A stretch of DNA of 64,000 nucleotides from Streptomyces sp. Edi2 (GTDB lineage: Bacteria; Actinomycetota; Actinomycetes; Streptomycetales; Streptomycetaceae): assembly GCF_040253635.1 (NCBI RefSeq), contig NZ_JBEJGX010000003.1, positions 7,279,501-7,343,500 on the forward strand, written 5' to 3'. Of this stretch, positions 33,922-43,123 are shown piece by piece; positions within the stretch are counted from its first letter, which is position 1; the number at the start of each line of letters is the position of its first letter. The position numbers and the translations under genes are program-made. The notes under the pieces are model-generated. The model was not told the origin of the DNA and did not search any database. It saw only the letters and a program-made list of their open reading frames with translations.

Positions 33922-35640
33922 ATGAATCAGCAGGGAGCCGCGCGGGCCCACGAGGACGACTGGTGGCGGCAGTTGTACGGCGACGGCGACGGTGCAGGCG
34001 ACGGCAACGGTGGCGCGGGTGGCGACGCGGGCGAGGGCGCCTCGGGCCGCGGCGCGGTGTGCGATGTCGGCTCGTCCGATGCCGGCCTGTCCGGCGCAGG
34101 CCCGTCCGATGTGGGCCCGTCCGGAGCCGCGGACACCCTCGATGACCGGGTCGCGTCCGCGCTGCGCACACTGAGAGGGCCGAGGCGGTCCGGTCCGGCG
34201 CCGCAGAAGCCCCCGGATCGCGCTACGACCGACCCGGTGCCGTGGGCACCGCCGGGCCGGCCCGCATCCTCTCCGGCCGCATCGCCTCCGGCCGCGCCTT
34301 CCCCGGCCGTGCCCTCCCGACCCGCGCCCTCGCCGGCCGAACCGTCGGCACCGATCCCCCTCCGGTCCACCGGGCCCGGGAGGCACGCGCCATCCGCCGA
34401 TCGCCCGTCGCCCGGCCTCCCGCTCGCCGATCGTCCGCCTGTCAGCCGCCCGCCCATGGACCGCCCGACGGCCGACCGCCCACCGACTGACCGGCCGCCC
34501 ACTGACCGGCCGGCCGCTCCGTCGCCCCGCACACCCCGCACACCCCGCACACCTCAGGACACTCCGCCGCCCACTACGGCCGACTTCGCCGGTGACCGGC
34601 GGCCCACCACGGCCGACTTCGCTGGTGACCGGCAGCCCACAACGGCCGACCTAGCTGCTGACCGGCCGCCCACCACCGCCGACCTCGCCGCCGACCGGCA
34701 GCTCGCCCCCGGGGCCGAACCGGGCGAACTGCCCGCCGCCGACCCGGCCGCCCTCGACGACCCGGTGCCGGACACCACGCTGGACGGTGCCCGGTACGGC
34801 GCGCTGACCCTGCGTGCCGCCTCACAGCGCGGCGACGCCGCCCGTCGTCGCGGCGATATACGCCGTGATGCGCTGCTCACCGCCCGCTTCGGGGCCGGCC
34901 GGCACGCCCTGATCCTGGTCGCCGTCGCCACGGGCCGGCCGTCCGCCGAGGGCGCCCACCGTGCCGCCCGGGACGCCTGCACCTGGATCGGCGGCGCGAT
35001 CGGCCGCAGCTACACCCGACTGGCGGAGGACATCAGGACCGACCGTCGCGGCGCCCTCAAATCCGGGCTGCAGCGGCTCACCGACCGCAGCTACGGCACA
35101 CTGCGCAGCCGGGCGCCGGAACGGGGCCTCCCACCGGAAAAGGGCGTCCCACCGGAGCGGGCCGCCCCACCGGCGCGGCACCCGGCCGCGTTGCGCTGTC
35201 TCCTGCTGCCCGCCGACCCGGACTGCCGTACCCGGGTGTTCTTCGGTGTCGGTGCGGGCGGCCTCTTCCTGCTGCGCGACGGCGCCTGGCAGGACCTGGA
35301 GCCCGCCGGGACGGACCATCTCTCCGTAAAGGCGGCGGGCACCGGCCAACTGCCCCGGCCCGCCCCGTTCCCGGCGCACGACCCGCACCCGAACGGCAGC
35401 CCCGCACGGCCCGAGCCGTTCCTCTTCCGGACCGCCTTCGCCCGTCCGGGGGACACTCTGCTGCTGTGTACCGCGGGTCTCGCCGAACCGCTGCGGGAGG
35501 AGCCCGCCTTCGCCGCCCGGCTGGCCGACCGGTGGTCCGCCGCCGGACCGCCGGACCTGGTGGACTTCCTCACCGCCGCGCAACTGCGGGCCGGGGACCA
35601 CCCGAAGGACCGTACGGCCGTGGGGGTGTGGGAGTCGTAG
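33922..35640 (+). CDS. PP2C-like protein phosphatase with long disordered N-terminus
   Basis: The protein is 572 residues from ATG. The first 290 residues are low complexity: Gly/Asp, then Pro/Ala/Ser, then DRPPTDRP repeats, then four 11-residue units PTTADFAGDRR/PTTADLAADRP (34570-34701). The C-terminal part has the PP2C outline: LTLRAASQRGDAARRRGDIRRDALLTARFG at the start, ALILVAVATGRPSAEGAHRAAR, and GDTLLLCTAGLAEPL toward the end. The usual metal-binding DGMGG is replaced by a degenerate VATGRPS and DGV-type aspartates are missing, so catalysis is doubtful. It may serve as a binding module. The N-terminal tail may vary in length through repeat slippage. Confidence 0.6.
   Translation: MNQQGAARAHEDDWWRQLYGDGDGAGDGNGGAGGDAGEGASGRGAVCDVGSSDAGLSGAGPSDVGPSGAADTLDDRVASALRTLRGPRRSGPAPQKPPDRATTDPVPWAPPGRPASSPAASPPAAPSPAVPSRPAPSPAEPSAPIPLRSTGPGRHAPSADRPSPGLPLADRPPVSRPPMDRPTADRPPTDRPPTDRPAAPSPRTPRTPRTPQDTPPPTTADFAGDRRPTTADFAGDRQPTTADLAADRPPTTADLAADRQLAPGAEPGELPAADPAALDDPVPDTTLDGARYGALTLRAASQRGDAARRRGDIRRDALLTARFGAGRHALILVAVATGRPSAEGAHRAARDACTWIGGAIGRSYTRLAEDIRTDRRGALKSGLQRLTDRSYGTLRSRAPERGLPPEKGVPPERAAPPARHPAALRCLLLPADPDCRTRVFFGVGAGGLFLLRDGAWQDLEPAGTDHLSVKAAGTGQLPRPAPFPAHDPHPNGSPARPEPFLFRTAFARPGDTLLLCTAGLAEPLREEPAFAARLADRWSAAGPPDLVDFLTAAQLRAGDHPKDRTAVGVWES
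34570..34701 (+). repeat. four 33-bp in-frame repeats in PP2C-like gene
   Basis: Four units each code for 11 residues of the form PTTADxAxDRx. The sequence drift between units is small, indicating fairly recent duplication. Confidence 0.85.
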
Positions 35641-35910
35641 CGCGGTCCGCACCGGCACACCGACGCGGACCGTACGGCGAGGCGCAGCGGCGAGGCGCGC
35701 CGGGACGGCACAGCAAGGGCGCGCCGGGGACACACGACGGAGGCACCGAGCAAGCACAACGGAGGCACACCGAGCAAGCACAACGGAGGCGAGCAGAGGC
35801 AAGTCGGAAGGCACAGCGGAGGCGCGATGCGGCGCCCCATGGGTTCATGGGAGAGCAGCACCCACCATGCCGGCGGGCAGCCACCCACCCCTCGAAGGAG
35901 CGAGCGCGAC
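35641..35910 (+). other. spacer before poxB with short repeats
   Basis: Near-identical copies of ggaggcacaccgagcaagcacaac (about 35742-35785) lie between the PP2C-like stop and poxB. No gene is seen. A GAAGGAG ribosome site for poxB lies at 35894-35900. Confidence 0.55.
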
Positions 35911-37653
35911 ATGGCGAAGCAGACCGTGGCCGAGCAGTTCGTGGACATCCTCGTGCGGGCAGGCGTACAGCGGCTCTACGGTGTCGTCGGCGACAGCCTC
36001 AACCCGGTGGTGGACGCCATCCGGCGGAACTCCGCGATCGACTGGATCCAGGTCCGTCACGAAGAGGTCGCCGCCTTCGCCGCCGGGGCGGAAGCACAGC
36101 TCACCGGCTCCCTCGCGGCCTGCGCCGGCTCCTGCGGCCCCGGCAACCTGCACCTGATCAACGGCCTGTACGACGCCCACCGCTCGATGGCCCCGGTCCT
36201 CGCGCTGGCCTCCCACATCCCCTCCAGCGAGATCGGCACCACCTACTTCCAGGAGACCCACCCCGACCGGCTGTTCGCCGAGTGCAGTCACTACAGCGAA
36301 CTGATCTCCAGCACCCGGCAGATGCCGCGGGTGCTGCAGACCGCGATCCAGCACGCCATCGGGCAGAGCGGGGTCGCGGTCGTCTCCCTCCCCGGCGATA
36401 TCGCCGCCGAGCAGGCCCCCGAGCGCACCCTCGAACACGCCCTGGTCACCGCGCGCCCGTCCGTCCGCCCCGGAGACGCCGAGACCGACAAGCTGGCCCG
36501 GATGATCAACGACGCCGGCAAGGTCACGCTGTTCTGCGGCAGCGGTACCGCAGGAGCCCACGCCGAGGTCATGGAATTCGCCGAGCGGGTGAAGGCCCCG
36601 GTGGGCCATGCGCTTCGCGGCAAGGAATGGATCCAGTACGACAACCCCTTCGACGTCGGCATGAGCGGACTGCTCGGCTACGGCGCGGCCTACGAGGCCA
36701 CCCACGAGTGCGACCTGCTGATCCTGCTCGGCACGGACTTCCCGTACGAGGCGTTCCTGCCCGACGACGTCACGATCGTGCAGGTCGATGTCCGCCCCGA
36801 GCACCTGGGCCGCCGCTCGACACTCGGCCTGGCCGTCTGGGGCGACGTCCGCGAGACGCTGCGCGGTGTGATGCCCAAGGTGCAGCCGAAGACGGACCGC
36901 CGGTTCCTGGACCGGATGCTGAAGAAGCACGCCGACGCTCTGGAGGGCGTGGTCAAGGCGTACACCCGCAAGGTCGAGAAGCACCTGCCGATCCACCCCG
37001 AGTACGTCGCCTCGGTCCTGGACGAGGAGGCCGCCGACGACGCGGTCTTCACGGTCGACACCGGTATGTGCAATGTCTGGGCGGCCCGCTACCTCACCCC
37101 CAACGGCCGCCGCCGGGTGATCGGTTCGTTCAGCCACGGCTCGATGGCCAACGCGCTGCCGCAGGCGATCGGCGCCCAGTTCCTCGACCGCGGGCGCCAG
37201 GTCGTCTCGATGTCGGGCGACGGCGGGTTCTCCATGCTCATGGGCGACTTCCTCACCCTGGTCCAGTACGACCTGCCGGTGAAGGTGGTGCTGTTCAACA
37301 ACTCCGCGCTGGGCATGGTGGAGCTGGAGATGCTGGTCTCCGGGCTGCCGTCGTACGGCACCGGTTACCGCAACCCGGACTTCGCGGCCATCGCCCGCGC
37401 GGCCGGGGCCCACGGCATCCGGGTGGAGAAGCCCAAGCATCTGCGCAGCGCACTGCGCGAGGCCTTCAAGCACAAGGGACCGGCGCTGGTCGACATCGTC
37501 ACGGACCCCAATGCCCTGTCCATCCCGCCGAAGATCAGCGCCGAGATGGTGTCCGGCTTCGCCCTGTCGGCCGGGAAGATGGTGCTGGACGGCGGCGTCG
37601 GCCGGATGCTGCAGATGGCCCGCTCCAACCTGCGGAACATTCCCAGGATGTAG
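35911..37653 (+). CDS. poxB: pyruvate dehydrogenase (quinone) / pyruvate oxidase
   Basis: The protein is 580 residues from ATG (MAKQTVAEQFVDILVRAG). It has the three-domain ThDP enzyme plan. The pyrimidine-binding domain holds the catalytic Glu in RHEEVAAFAAGAEA, a central FAD-type domain follows (about 190-340), and the C-terminal diphosphate-binding domain has SGDGGFSMLMGDFLTLVQYD and LFNN (the GDG-NN motif). CAGSCGPGNLHLINGLYDAH is highly typical of PoxB. The enzyme oxidises pyruvate to acetate and CO2 and passes electrons to the membrane quinone pool. An upstream in-frame extension from 35827 lacks family similarity. Confidence 0.93.
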   Translation: MAKQTVAEQFVDILVRAGVQRLYGVVGDSLNPVVDAIRRNSAIDWIQVRHEEVAAFAAGAEAQLTGSLAACAGSCGPGNLHLINGLYDAHRSMAPVLALASHIPSSEIGTTYFQETHPDRLFAECSHYSELISSTRQMPRVLQTAIQHAIGQSGVAVVSLPGDIAAEQAPERTLEHALVTARPSVRPGDAETDKLARMINDAGKVTLFCGSGTAGAHAEVMEFAERVKAPVGHALRGKEWIQYDNPFDVGMSGLLGYGAAYEATHECDLLILLGTDFPYEAFLPDDVTIVQVDVRPEHLGRRSTLGLAVWGDVRETLRGVMPKVQPKTDRRFLDRMLKKHADALEGVVKAYTRKVEKHLPIHPEYVASVLDEEAADDAVFTVDTGMCNVWAARYLTPNGRRRVIGSFSHGSMANALPQAIGAQFLDRGRQVVSMSGDGGFSMLMGDFLTLVQYDLPVKVVLFNNSALGMVELEMLVSGLPSYGTGYRNPDFAAIARAAGAHGIRVEKPKHLRSALREAFKHKGPALVDIVTDPNALSIPPKISAEMVSGFALSAGKMVLDGGVGRMLQMARSNLRNIPRM

Positions 37654-37670
37654 CCCGGTGCGAGGGCACC

Positions 37671-37895
37671 TCAGCTGCCGGCGAGCCAGACCACCCCGGC
37701 GGTGAAGAGGGCGGTCGCCATGGCAGGTGCCGCGTAGCGGAGGCGGCGGATGCGATCGACACGGTGGAGCGCGAAGCCCACGACAACGGCCATGAGAAGA
37801 ACGGCGATGGTCCCGATCGTTCCCGGGAGCGCGCCATGGCTGTACCCGAAGTTTTCGGCGTGCCGTACCCACGCGAACAACCAGAAATACTTCAT
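37671..37895 (-). CDS. small two-helix membrane protein
   Basis: The protein is 74 residues from ATG behind GGGGGCGGGG. It has two hydrophobic segments, TIGTIAVLLMAVVVGFAL and MATALFTAGVVWLAGS, separated by basic HRVDRIRRLRY. The aromatic N-terminus (MKYFWLFAWVRHAE) may be amphipathic. It converges with poxB at a distance of 17 bases. I do not recognise the family. Confidence 0.6.
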   Translation of the reverse strand: MKYFWLFAWVRHAENFGYSHGALPGTIGTIAVLLMAVVVGFALHRVDRIRRLRYAAPAMATALFTAGVVWLAGS

Positions 37896-37960
37896 TCCCC
37901 GCCCCCGGAGCCCTCACAAAAACGCACTGCTGACCGATCGAGAATAGCGGCATCTTGACT

Positions 37961-38030
37961 GCGCCCAGCTGCGCCCAGCTGCGCCCAGCTGCGCCCAGCT
38001 GCGCCCGACTGCGTCCAACTGTGCCCGGCT
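37961..38030. repeat. seven tandem 10-bp repeats
   Basis: Four perfect copies of gcgcccagct are followed by three diverged copies (gcgcccgact, gcgtccaact, gtgcccggct). They lie just past the stop codon of the mannosidase gene, which reads from the other strand, and before the small membrane-protein gene's upstream region. Confidence 0.9.
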
Positions 38031-38052
38031 GCGCGCTGCGCCCGCGGCCGGC

Positions 38053-41000
38053 TCAGACCCCGGGCGGGTGCTGCGGCCGGAGCCGGAGCGTCAGGATCTG
38101 GAACGGGCGCAGCTCCACCGCCACCTCCGAGGTCGGCCCTTCCTCCTCCTCGTGCAGCGGCCGCTCCAGCAGGTCCGTGACGGTGACCCGTTCGACCGGG
38201 AAGCCTGGGGAGAGCGTGCCGCGGGCGCGTCCGCCGCGCGACTCGTACAGCCGCACCACCACATCGCCGCTGCGGTCCTCGGCGAGCTTGACCGACTCGA
38301 CGGTGAGGGCCGGGTGGTCGACGCGGATCAGCGGGGGGACGGGCGGCGCGACGGCGGTCCGCAGCGGCAGGTTGAGCGCCAGCCCCTCGGCGACCGCCTC
38401 GCCGGTCCCGGCGCCCGGCAGCAGCGCATAGGTGAAGCGGTGGGTGCCCTGGTCGGTCTCGGGGTCGGGGCTGTGCGGCGCGCGCAGCAGGGTGAGCCGG
38501 ACGGTCGTGCCCAGGCCCTCCGGGTGCGGGGTGCGGGTGACGTCGTGGCCGTACGTCGAGTCGTTGAGCAGCGCGATGCCGTAGCCCGGCTCGGCGACCC
38601 GCAGCCAGCGGTGCGCGCAGATCTCGAAACGGGCCGCGTCCCAGCTCGTGTTGGTGTGGGTGGGGCGGTGTACGTGCCCGAACTGCACCTCGGAGGTGGA
38701 CCGTTCGGCGTGCACATCCAGGGGGAAGGCGGCCTTGAGGACCTTCTCCGACTCGTGCCAGTCGATGTCGCAGGTGATGTCGAGGCGGTGTGAGCCCGCC
38801 CGCAGCGTCAGCTCCTGAACGATCCGGGACGCGCCGAACGCCCTGGTCACCCGCACTGTCGCGGACAGCGGACCGGCCGCGGTCAGCTCCACCGACTCGG
38901 CGTCGGTCAGATCGGTGTGCCGGTTGCGGTAGTGCCGGTCGAGGTCCCAGGCGTCGTACTTGTTGGGGTGGTCGGCGTGCAGTTGCAGCAGGTTGCCGCG
39001 GGCTCCCGGCGCCAGCACCTCGCGCCCGGCGTGCAGATCGCGTACGGACGCCAGCAGGCCGTCGGCGTCGACGACCACCCGCAGCAGCCCGTTGTCGAGC
39101 GTGACGGTGCCGTCGGCGTCGCTGTCCGCCTGTACGGGCGCGGGCGGCGGGGTGGCGGAGTCCGGGCCGGGCGGGCGGACGGCCGCCGACCCCAGGGCGG
39201 GGACATGCACCGCGACCTCGGTGGCCCCGCCCGCGTCCGTGGCCGCCGGCAGCGCGACGATCTCGTCCCGGCCGTAGGGCGAGGCGTTGAACACCGTGGG
39301 CACCCCGGTCGCCGCCGTCTCCTCGCCCTCCAGCGGCCCGGGTGACCCGAGCGCCCCGAGCGCCGTCTCGATGATCCTGGTCAGTTCGGCGGCCACCGCC
39401 GCGTAGGTGTCACGGGCCTCGCGATGCACCCAGGCGATGGACGACCCCGGGAGGATGTCGTGGAACTGGTGCAGCAGCACGGTCTTCCAGAGACGGTCGA
39501 GGTCGTCGTACGGATAGGCGTAGGCACCGTCACCCGCCCGCACCGCCGCCGTCGCCGCCCACAACTCCGCCTCCCGCAACAGGTGTTCGCTGCGCCGGTT
39601 GCCCTGTTTGGTCTTCGCCTGCGAGGTGTACGTGCCGCGGTGGAACTGGAGGTACAGCTCACCCGACCAGACCGGTGCCGCCGCCCCGTACTCCGCGTGG
39701 GCGGACTCGAAGAACCGGGCCGGCGGCTCGATCCCGACGCGCGGGGAGCCCTCCAGGGAGCGCAGCCGGCGGGCCCGCTCCAGCATCTCGCGGGTCGGGC
39801 CGCCACCGCCGTCACCCCAGCCGAAGGGCACCAGGGAACGGGTGGCGCGGCCCTTGTCCGCGAAGTTGCGCTCCGAATGGGCGAGTTCAGCGGCCGCCAG
39901 CCGGGAGTTGTAGGTGTCCACCGGCGGGAAGTGGGTGAAGACCCGGGTGCCGTCGATGCCCTCCCACCAGAAGGTGTGGTGCGGCATCTTGTCGCTCTGG
40001 TTCCACGACAGCTTCTGCGTCAGGAACCACTTCGCCCCCGCCAGCCGCGCCAGCTGCGGGAACGCGGCGGTATAGCCGAACGAGTCGGGCAGCCAGACCT
40101 CCTCGGTCTCCACCCCCAGCTCCTCCAGGAAGAAGCGCTTGCCACACGCCAGCTGCCGGGCCAGCGCCTCACCGCCGGGCATATTGGCGTCGGACTCCAC
40201 CCACATCGAGCCGACCGGAGCCCAGTTCCCCTTCCGCACGGCTTCCTTGATGCGCTCCCAGAGGTGCGGCTGGTGCTCCTTGACCCAGGCGTACTGCTGC
40301 GCCTGGGAGCAGGCGAACACCAACTCCGGGTACTCCGCGGCCAGATGGGTGACATTGGCGAAGGTGCGGGACGCCTTGCGGACCGTCTCGCGCAGCGGCC
40401 ACAGCCAGGCGGAGTCGATATGCGCATGTCCGGCGGCCGAGACGCGATGGGCGCTCGCCGCGGCCGGGCGGCCGAGGACGTCCGCCAGCGCGGCCCGCCC
40501 CGCGGCCGCGGTGGCACCGACGTCATGCAGGTCGAGGGCGTCGAGCATGTCCTCCAGCGCCCGCAGGATCTCGTGCCGGCGCGAGCCGTCGGCAGGCAGC
40601 TCGTACATCAGCTCCGACAGCACCTCGACATCCAGGATCAACTGCCAGACCGGCTCGTCGAGCACCGCGAGATCCGCCGCGGCGAAGCGGTAGAGCGGAC
40701 GGCCGGGCGCGGTACGCACATCGCCGAGGTCGGTGGGGCGGAAATCCCGCAGCACCGCCGGATTGGCGGCGGCCTCCAGCAGCAGCCGTACCTTTTCCCC
40801 GCCGCGGGCCGGCGCGGCGACGGGGACGTGCCGGTTGCGCGGATGGATGCCCTTGATCGGCACGCCCTCGGCGTCGTGGACAAGCCCCTCCGCCTGGAAT
40901 CCTGGCCCGTCCCCGCTGAAGCCGGGGTCGATGACGGCCTCCACCCGCCGCCCCGCCCACTCCTTGGGCACCTCACCCGTCAGCCGGAACCAGCTCGTGG

Positions 41001-41199
41001 ACCACGGCGGCCCCCAGGGCTCGCCGACCGCGAACGGCTCGTACGCGGCCCGCAGCGCCTCGCCCACCGGCAGTGGTTCTCCAGGCGCGTGCCAGACGGC
41101 CAGCCGCAGCGGTACCCGCGCCGCGTACTGCGCGGGCCGGATGAACTGCCCCAGCGCCCTCTCCAGACGCCCCTCCACCAGCAGTCGGTCGTCGTGCAC
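38053..41199 (-). CDS. GH38 alpha-mannosidase
   Basis: The protein is 1048 residues from GTG behind GAGGAG. The N-terminal 250 residues form the beta-rich leader of long bacterial class II mannosidases. The catalytic domain begins at SAAGHAHIDSAWLWPLRET, with zinc ligands H258 or H260 and D262. WLPDSFGYTAAFPQL carries the nucleophile D372, and VESDANMPGGEAL is also conserved. The large C-terminal beta domains end the protein. No signal peptide is visible, so it is probably cytosolic and degrades imported mannosides or glycans. No sugar transporter lies next to it. Confidence 0.92.
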   Translation of the reverse strand: MHDDRLLVEGRLERALGQFIRPAQYAARVPLRLAVWHAPGEPLPVGEALRAAYEPFAVGEPWGPPWSTSWFRLTGEVPKEWAGRRVEAVIDPGFSGDGPGFQAEGLVHDAEGVPIKGIHPRNRHVPVAAPARGGEKVRLLLEAAANPAVLRDFRPTDLGDVRTAPGRPLYRFAAADLAVLDEPVWQLILDVEVLSELMYELPADGSRRHEILRALEDMLDALDLHDVGATAAAGRAALADVLGRPAAASAHRVSAAGHAHIDSAWLWPLRETVRKASRTFANVTHLAAEYPELVFACSQAQQYAWVKEHQPHLWERIKEAVRKGNWAPVGSMWVESDANMPGGEALARQLACGKRFFLEELGVETEEVWLPDSFGYTAAFPQLARLAGAKWFLTQKLSWNQSDKMPHHTFWWEGIDGTRVFTHFPPVDTYNSRLAAAELAHSERNFADKGRATRSLVPFGWGDGGGGPTREMLERARRLRSLEGSPRVGIEPPARFFESAHAEYGAAAPVWSGELYLQFHRGTYTSQAKTKQGNRRSEHLLREAELWAATAAVRAGDGAYAYPYDDLDRLWKTVLLHQFHDILPGSSIAWVHREARDTYAAVAAELTRIIETALGALGSPGPLEGEETAATGVPTVFNASPYGRDEIVALPAATDAGGATEVAVHVPALGSAAVRPPGPDSATPPPAPVQADSDADGTVTLDNGLLRVVVDADGLLASVRDLHAGREVLAPGARGNLLQLHADHPNKYDAWDLDRHYRNRHTDLTDAESVELTAAGPLSATVRVTRAFGASRIVQELTLRAGSHRLDITCDIDWHESEKVLKAAFPLDVHAERSTSEVQFGHVHRPTHTNTSWDAARFEICAHRWLRVAEPGYGIALLNDSTYGHDVTRTPHPEGLGTTVRLTLLRAPHSPDPETDQGTHRFTYALLPGAGTGEAVAEGLALNLPLRTAVAPPVPPLIRVDHPALTVESVKLAEDRSGDVVVRLYESRGGRARGTLSPGFPVERVTVTDLLERPLHEEEEGPTSEVAVELRPFQILTLRLRPQHPPGV

Positions 41200-41505
41200 A
41201 GCGGCTCCTCACGCTCGTACTCCCCGACGCCGCCGGGGTGCGGGCGGGGGACCGGCAGGGCTCCGGCCGTTTGCCGTTTGCCGTTGCCGGGGAGCGCTCC
41301 GGTCATCCGGGTCCCGGCCGGGGTTCCACGGCACTCCCGGGTCAGGCATACCCACTGGGCGCCGCTCGGCCCACCCGGCGCGCGGGAGGCGACGTGGCGC
41401 CCCCGCGACCCGGCGGGCGGAAGCATGGCGGCAGATCCGATGGGCATGCTGACCGTGAGGCTGTTCGAGGCAGAGCGCCGAAGTTCGTTGGGGGCGGGGG
41501 AGAAA
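41200..41505. other. divergent spacer
   Basis: This spacer separates the mannosidase and anti-sigma-type genes. In-frame starts at 41425 and 41446 could extend the downstream protein, but the best ribosome site is at 41491-41502. I see nothing else. Confidence 0.5.
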
Positions 41506-41979
41506 ATGCGTCAGCCTGTGCGACGCGAAGAGCGGGACAGACAGCAGGAAACGGCTGAGGGGAGCCGGAACGGGGGAATCGCCGCACGAGCGCCGGGTGT
41601 ACTGGAGCGGAAGGTGCGGCATGCGGATCTGAAAGCGGTCGGCGAGGTGCGCAGGGAGCTGCGCCAACTGCTCAGCCGCTGGTCGGCGCCGGGGGACGGC
41701 GAGTTCACGGAGGTCGCGACGCTGCTCACCAGCGAGCTGGTCACCAACGCCCTGGTCCATGCGGAGGGCGGCGCCGTCGTCACGGCCCGGGTCAGCGACC
41801 GGCTGCGGGTGGAGGTGCGGGACTTTGTTCCCGGCCGTCCCGAGCCGCGCGCCCCGACCACCGACGGCACCTCCGGCAGGGGACTGATGCTGGTGCGCTC
41901 CTTAGCCGACGCCTGGGGAATACGTGCCGAAAGCCTCGGCAAGAGCGTGTGGTTCGAACTGGGCGGCGGACCGGCCTGA
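41506..41979 (+). CDS. histidine-kinase-like ATPase, anti-sigma-factor type
   Basis: The protein is 157 residues from the ATG behind GGGGGAG. The GHKL fold is evident: N-box LLTSELVTNALVHAEG and G-box TSGRGLMLVRSLADAWG, with VRRELRQLLSRW in the first helix. This is the RsbW/SpoIIAB-like family that is greatly expanded in Streptomyces, where members bind sigma factors or anti-anti-sigma factors and are controlled by PP2C phosphatases. No sigma factor or antagonist is adjacent, so the partner is unknown. Confidence 0.85.
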   Translation: MRQPVRREERDRQQETAEGSRNGGIAARAPGVLERKVRHADLKAVGEVRRELRQLLSRWSAPGDGEFTEVATLLTSELVTNALVHAEGGAVVTARVSDRLRVEVRDFVPGRPEPRAPTTDGTSGRGLMLVRSLADAWGIRAESLGKSVWFELGGGPA

Positions 41980-42019
41980 CCCATGGGCGCGGGTGCCGGT
42001 TGGCGCGGTCCGCCGCCGG

Positions 42020-43123
42020 TCAGCCGAATTGCCGCTCGATCTCGGCCAACTTCTCCTCCAGGGAGTCCAGACGGGGAATGGTCTGGGTGTCGTCCTCGGC
42101 GGTGAGATCCACGGTCCGCCGGGGCCCGTCCGCGGTCGCGGCGCCCTCGGCCTCAGCGCCGGACACGGCCTTGAGGGCCGGACGGGCGCGCACCGGCAGC
42201 TCCCCGGTGAGCAGCGGCTCCCCAGCGAGCAGCGGCTCGGCATCGCCGGCTATGGCGGGGTCGGGGCCGGCCACCTCAGCGGACGCCGTCGCCGCCTGCG
42301 TCACCGCCAGCTGCCGACCGCCACCACGGCCCCAGCTGCGGTGCTGCCGGTTGATGGCCTTGAGGCGCGCCCGGTCGAGCTTGCCCTGCTCGCGCCTGCG
42401 CAGACGGTGCTGCTCCTTCTCGCGTCGGTCCTCGCGGACCTCCTCGACCGCCTCGTCCAGCGTCCGTACGCCCTCCAGCAGCATCAGCGACCAGGCCCCG
42501 AAGGTCTCCCGGGGAGCGCGCAGCCAGCGGACGATGCGGATCTGCGGCAGCGGACGGGGCACCAGCCCCTGCTCGCGCAGCGCCGCCCGGCGGGTCTGCT
42601 TGAGCGCCCGGTCGAAGAGGACCGCCGCCGACAGCGACATCCCGGCGAAGAACTGCGGGGCGCCCGCGTGGTCCAGGCCGCGCGGCGCATGCACCCAGTT
42701 GAACCACGCCGCCGCGCCCGCGAACGTCCACACCAGCATCCGCGAACCGAGCGCCGCATCACCGTGGCTGGCCTCCCGCACGGCGAGCACGGAACAGAAC
42801 ATCGCCGCACCGTCGAGCCCGAACGGCACCAGGTACTCCCAGCCCCCGGAGAGGTTGAGGTTCTGCACACCGAAGCCGACCAAACCATGGAAGGACAGCG
42901 CAGCCGCGACCGCCGCACAGCAGAACAGCAGCAGATAGGACGCCGACGCGAAGACCGTCTCCTTGCGGCGCCGGCGCTCCTCGCTCCGCTCCCAGGAGTC
43001 CTCACCGGCGGACCGGGCGGCCGCTCGCCTGCCCCGCACCACCAGCGCCGCGACCACCGGCACCCCGACGAGCAGCAAGACTCCGGGAACCAGCCAGTCC
43101 AGCGGTATGTCGGTCATTCTCAT
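42020..43123 (-). CDS. DUF2637 membrane protein
   Basis: The protein is 367 residues from ATG (MRMTDIPLDWLVPGVLLLVG), with AGGGA upstream; two Mets lie close together. There are five hydrophobic segments (including YLLLFCCAAVAAALSFHGLV and PFGLDGAAMFCSVLAVRE), then a charged coiled-coil-like region (DEAVEEVREDRREKEQHRLRRREQ) and an acidic tail. SFHGL...VPFGLDGAAM is typical of DUF2637. Family members are frequent in actinobacterial plasmids and integrative elements, often annotated as spread or excisionase-linked proteins, and also in chromosomes. It lies at the edge of the transposon-remnant island. Confidence 0.85.
   Translation of the reverse strand: MRMTDIPLDWLVPGVLLLVGVPVVAALVVRGRRAAARSAGEDSWERSEERRRRKETVFASASYLLLFCCAAVAAALSFHGLVGFGVQNLNLSGGWEYLVPFGLDGAAMFCSVLAVREASHGDAALGSRMLVWTFAGAAAWFNWVHAPRGLDHAGAPQFFAGMSLSAAVLFDRALKQTRRAALREQGLVPRPLPQIRIVRWLRAPRETFGAWSLMLLEGVRTLDEAVEEVREDRREKEQHRLRRREQGKLDRARLKAINRQHRSWGRGGGRQLAVTQAATASAEVAGPDPAIAGDAEPLLAGEPLLTGELPVRARPALKAVSGAEAEGAATADGPRRTVDLTAEDDTQTIPRLDSLEEKLAEIERQFG

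Noticed and set aside
35845..37953. Minus-strand frame of about 700 codons across poxB
   Set aside because: Antisense to an unmistakable pyruvate oxidase.
39424..41450. Plus-strand frame of about 850 codons leading into the anti-sigma-type ATPase
   Set aside because: Only the last 157 codons carry a real domain; the rest is antisense to the mannosidase.
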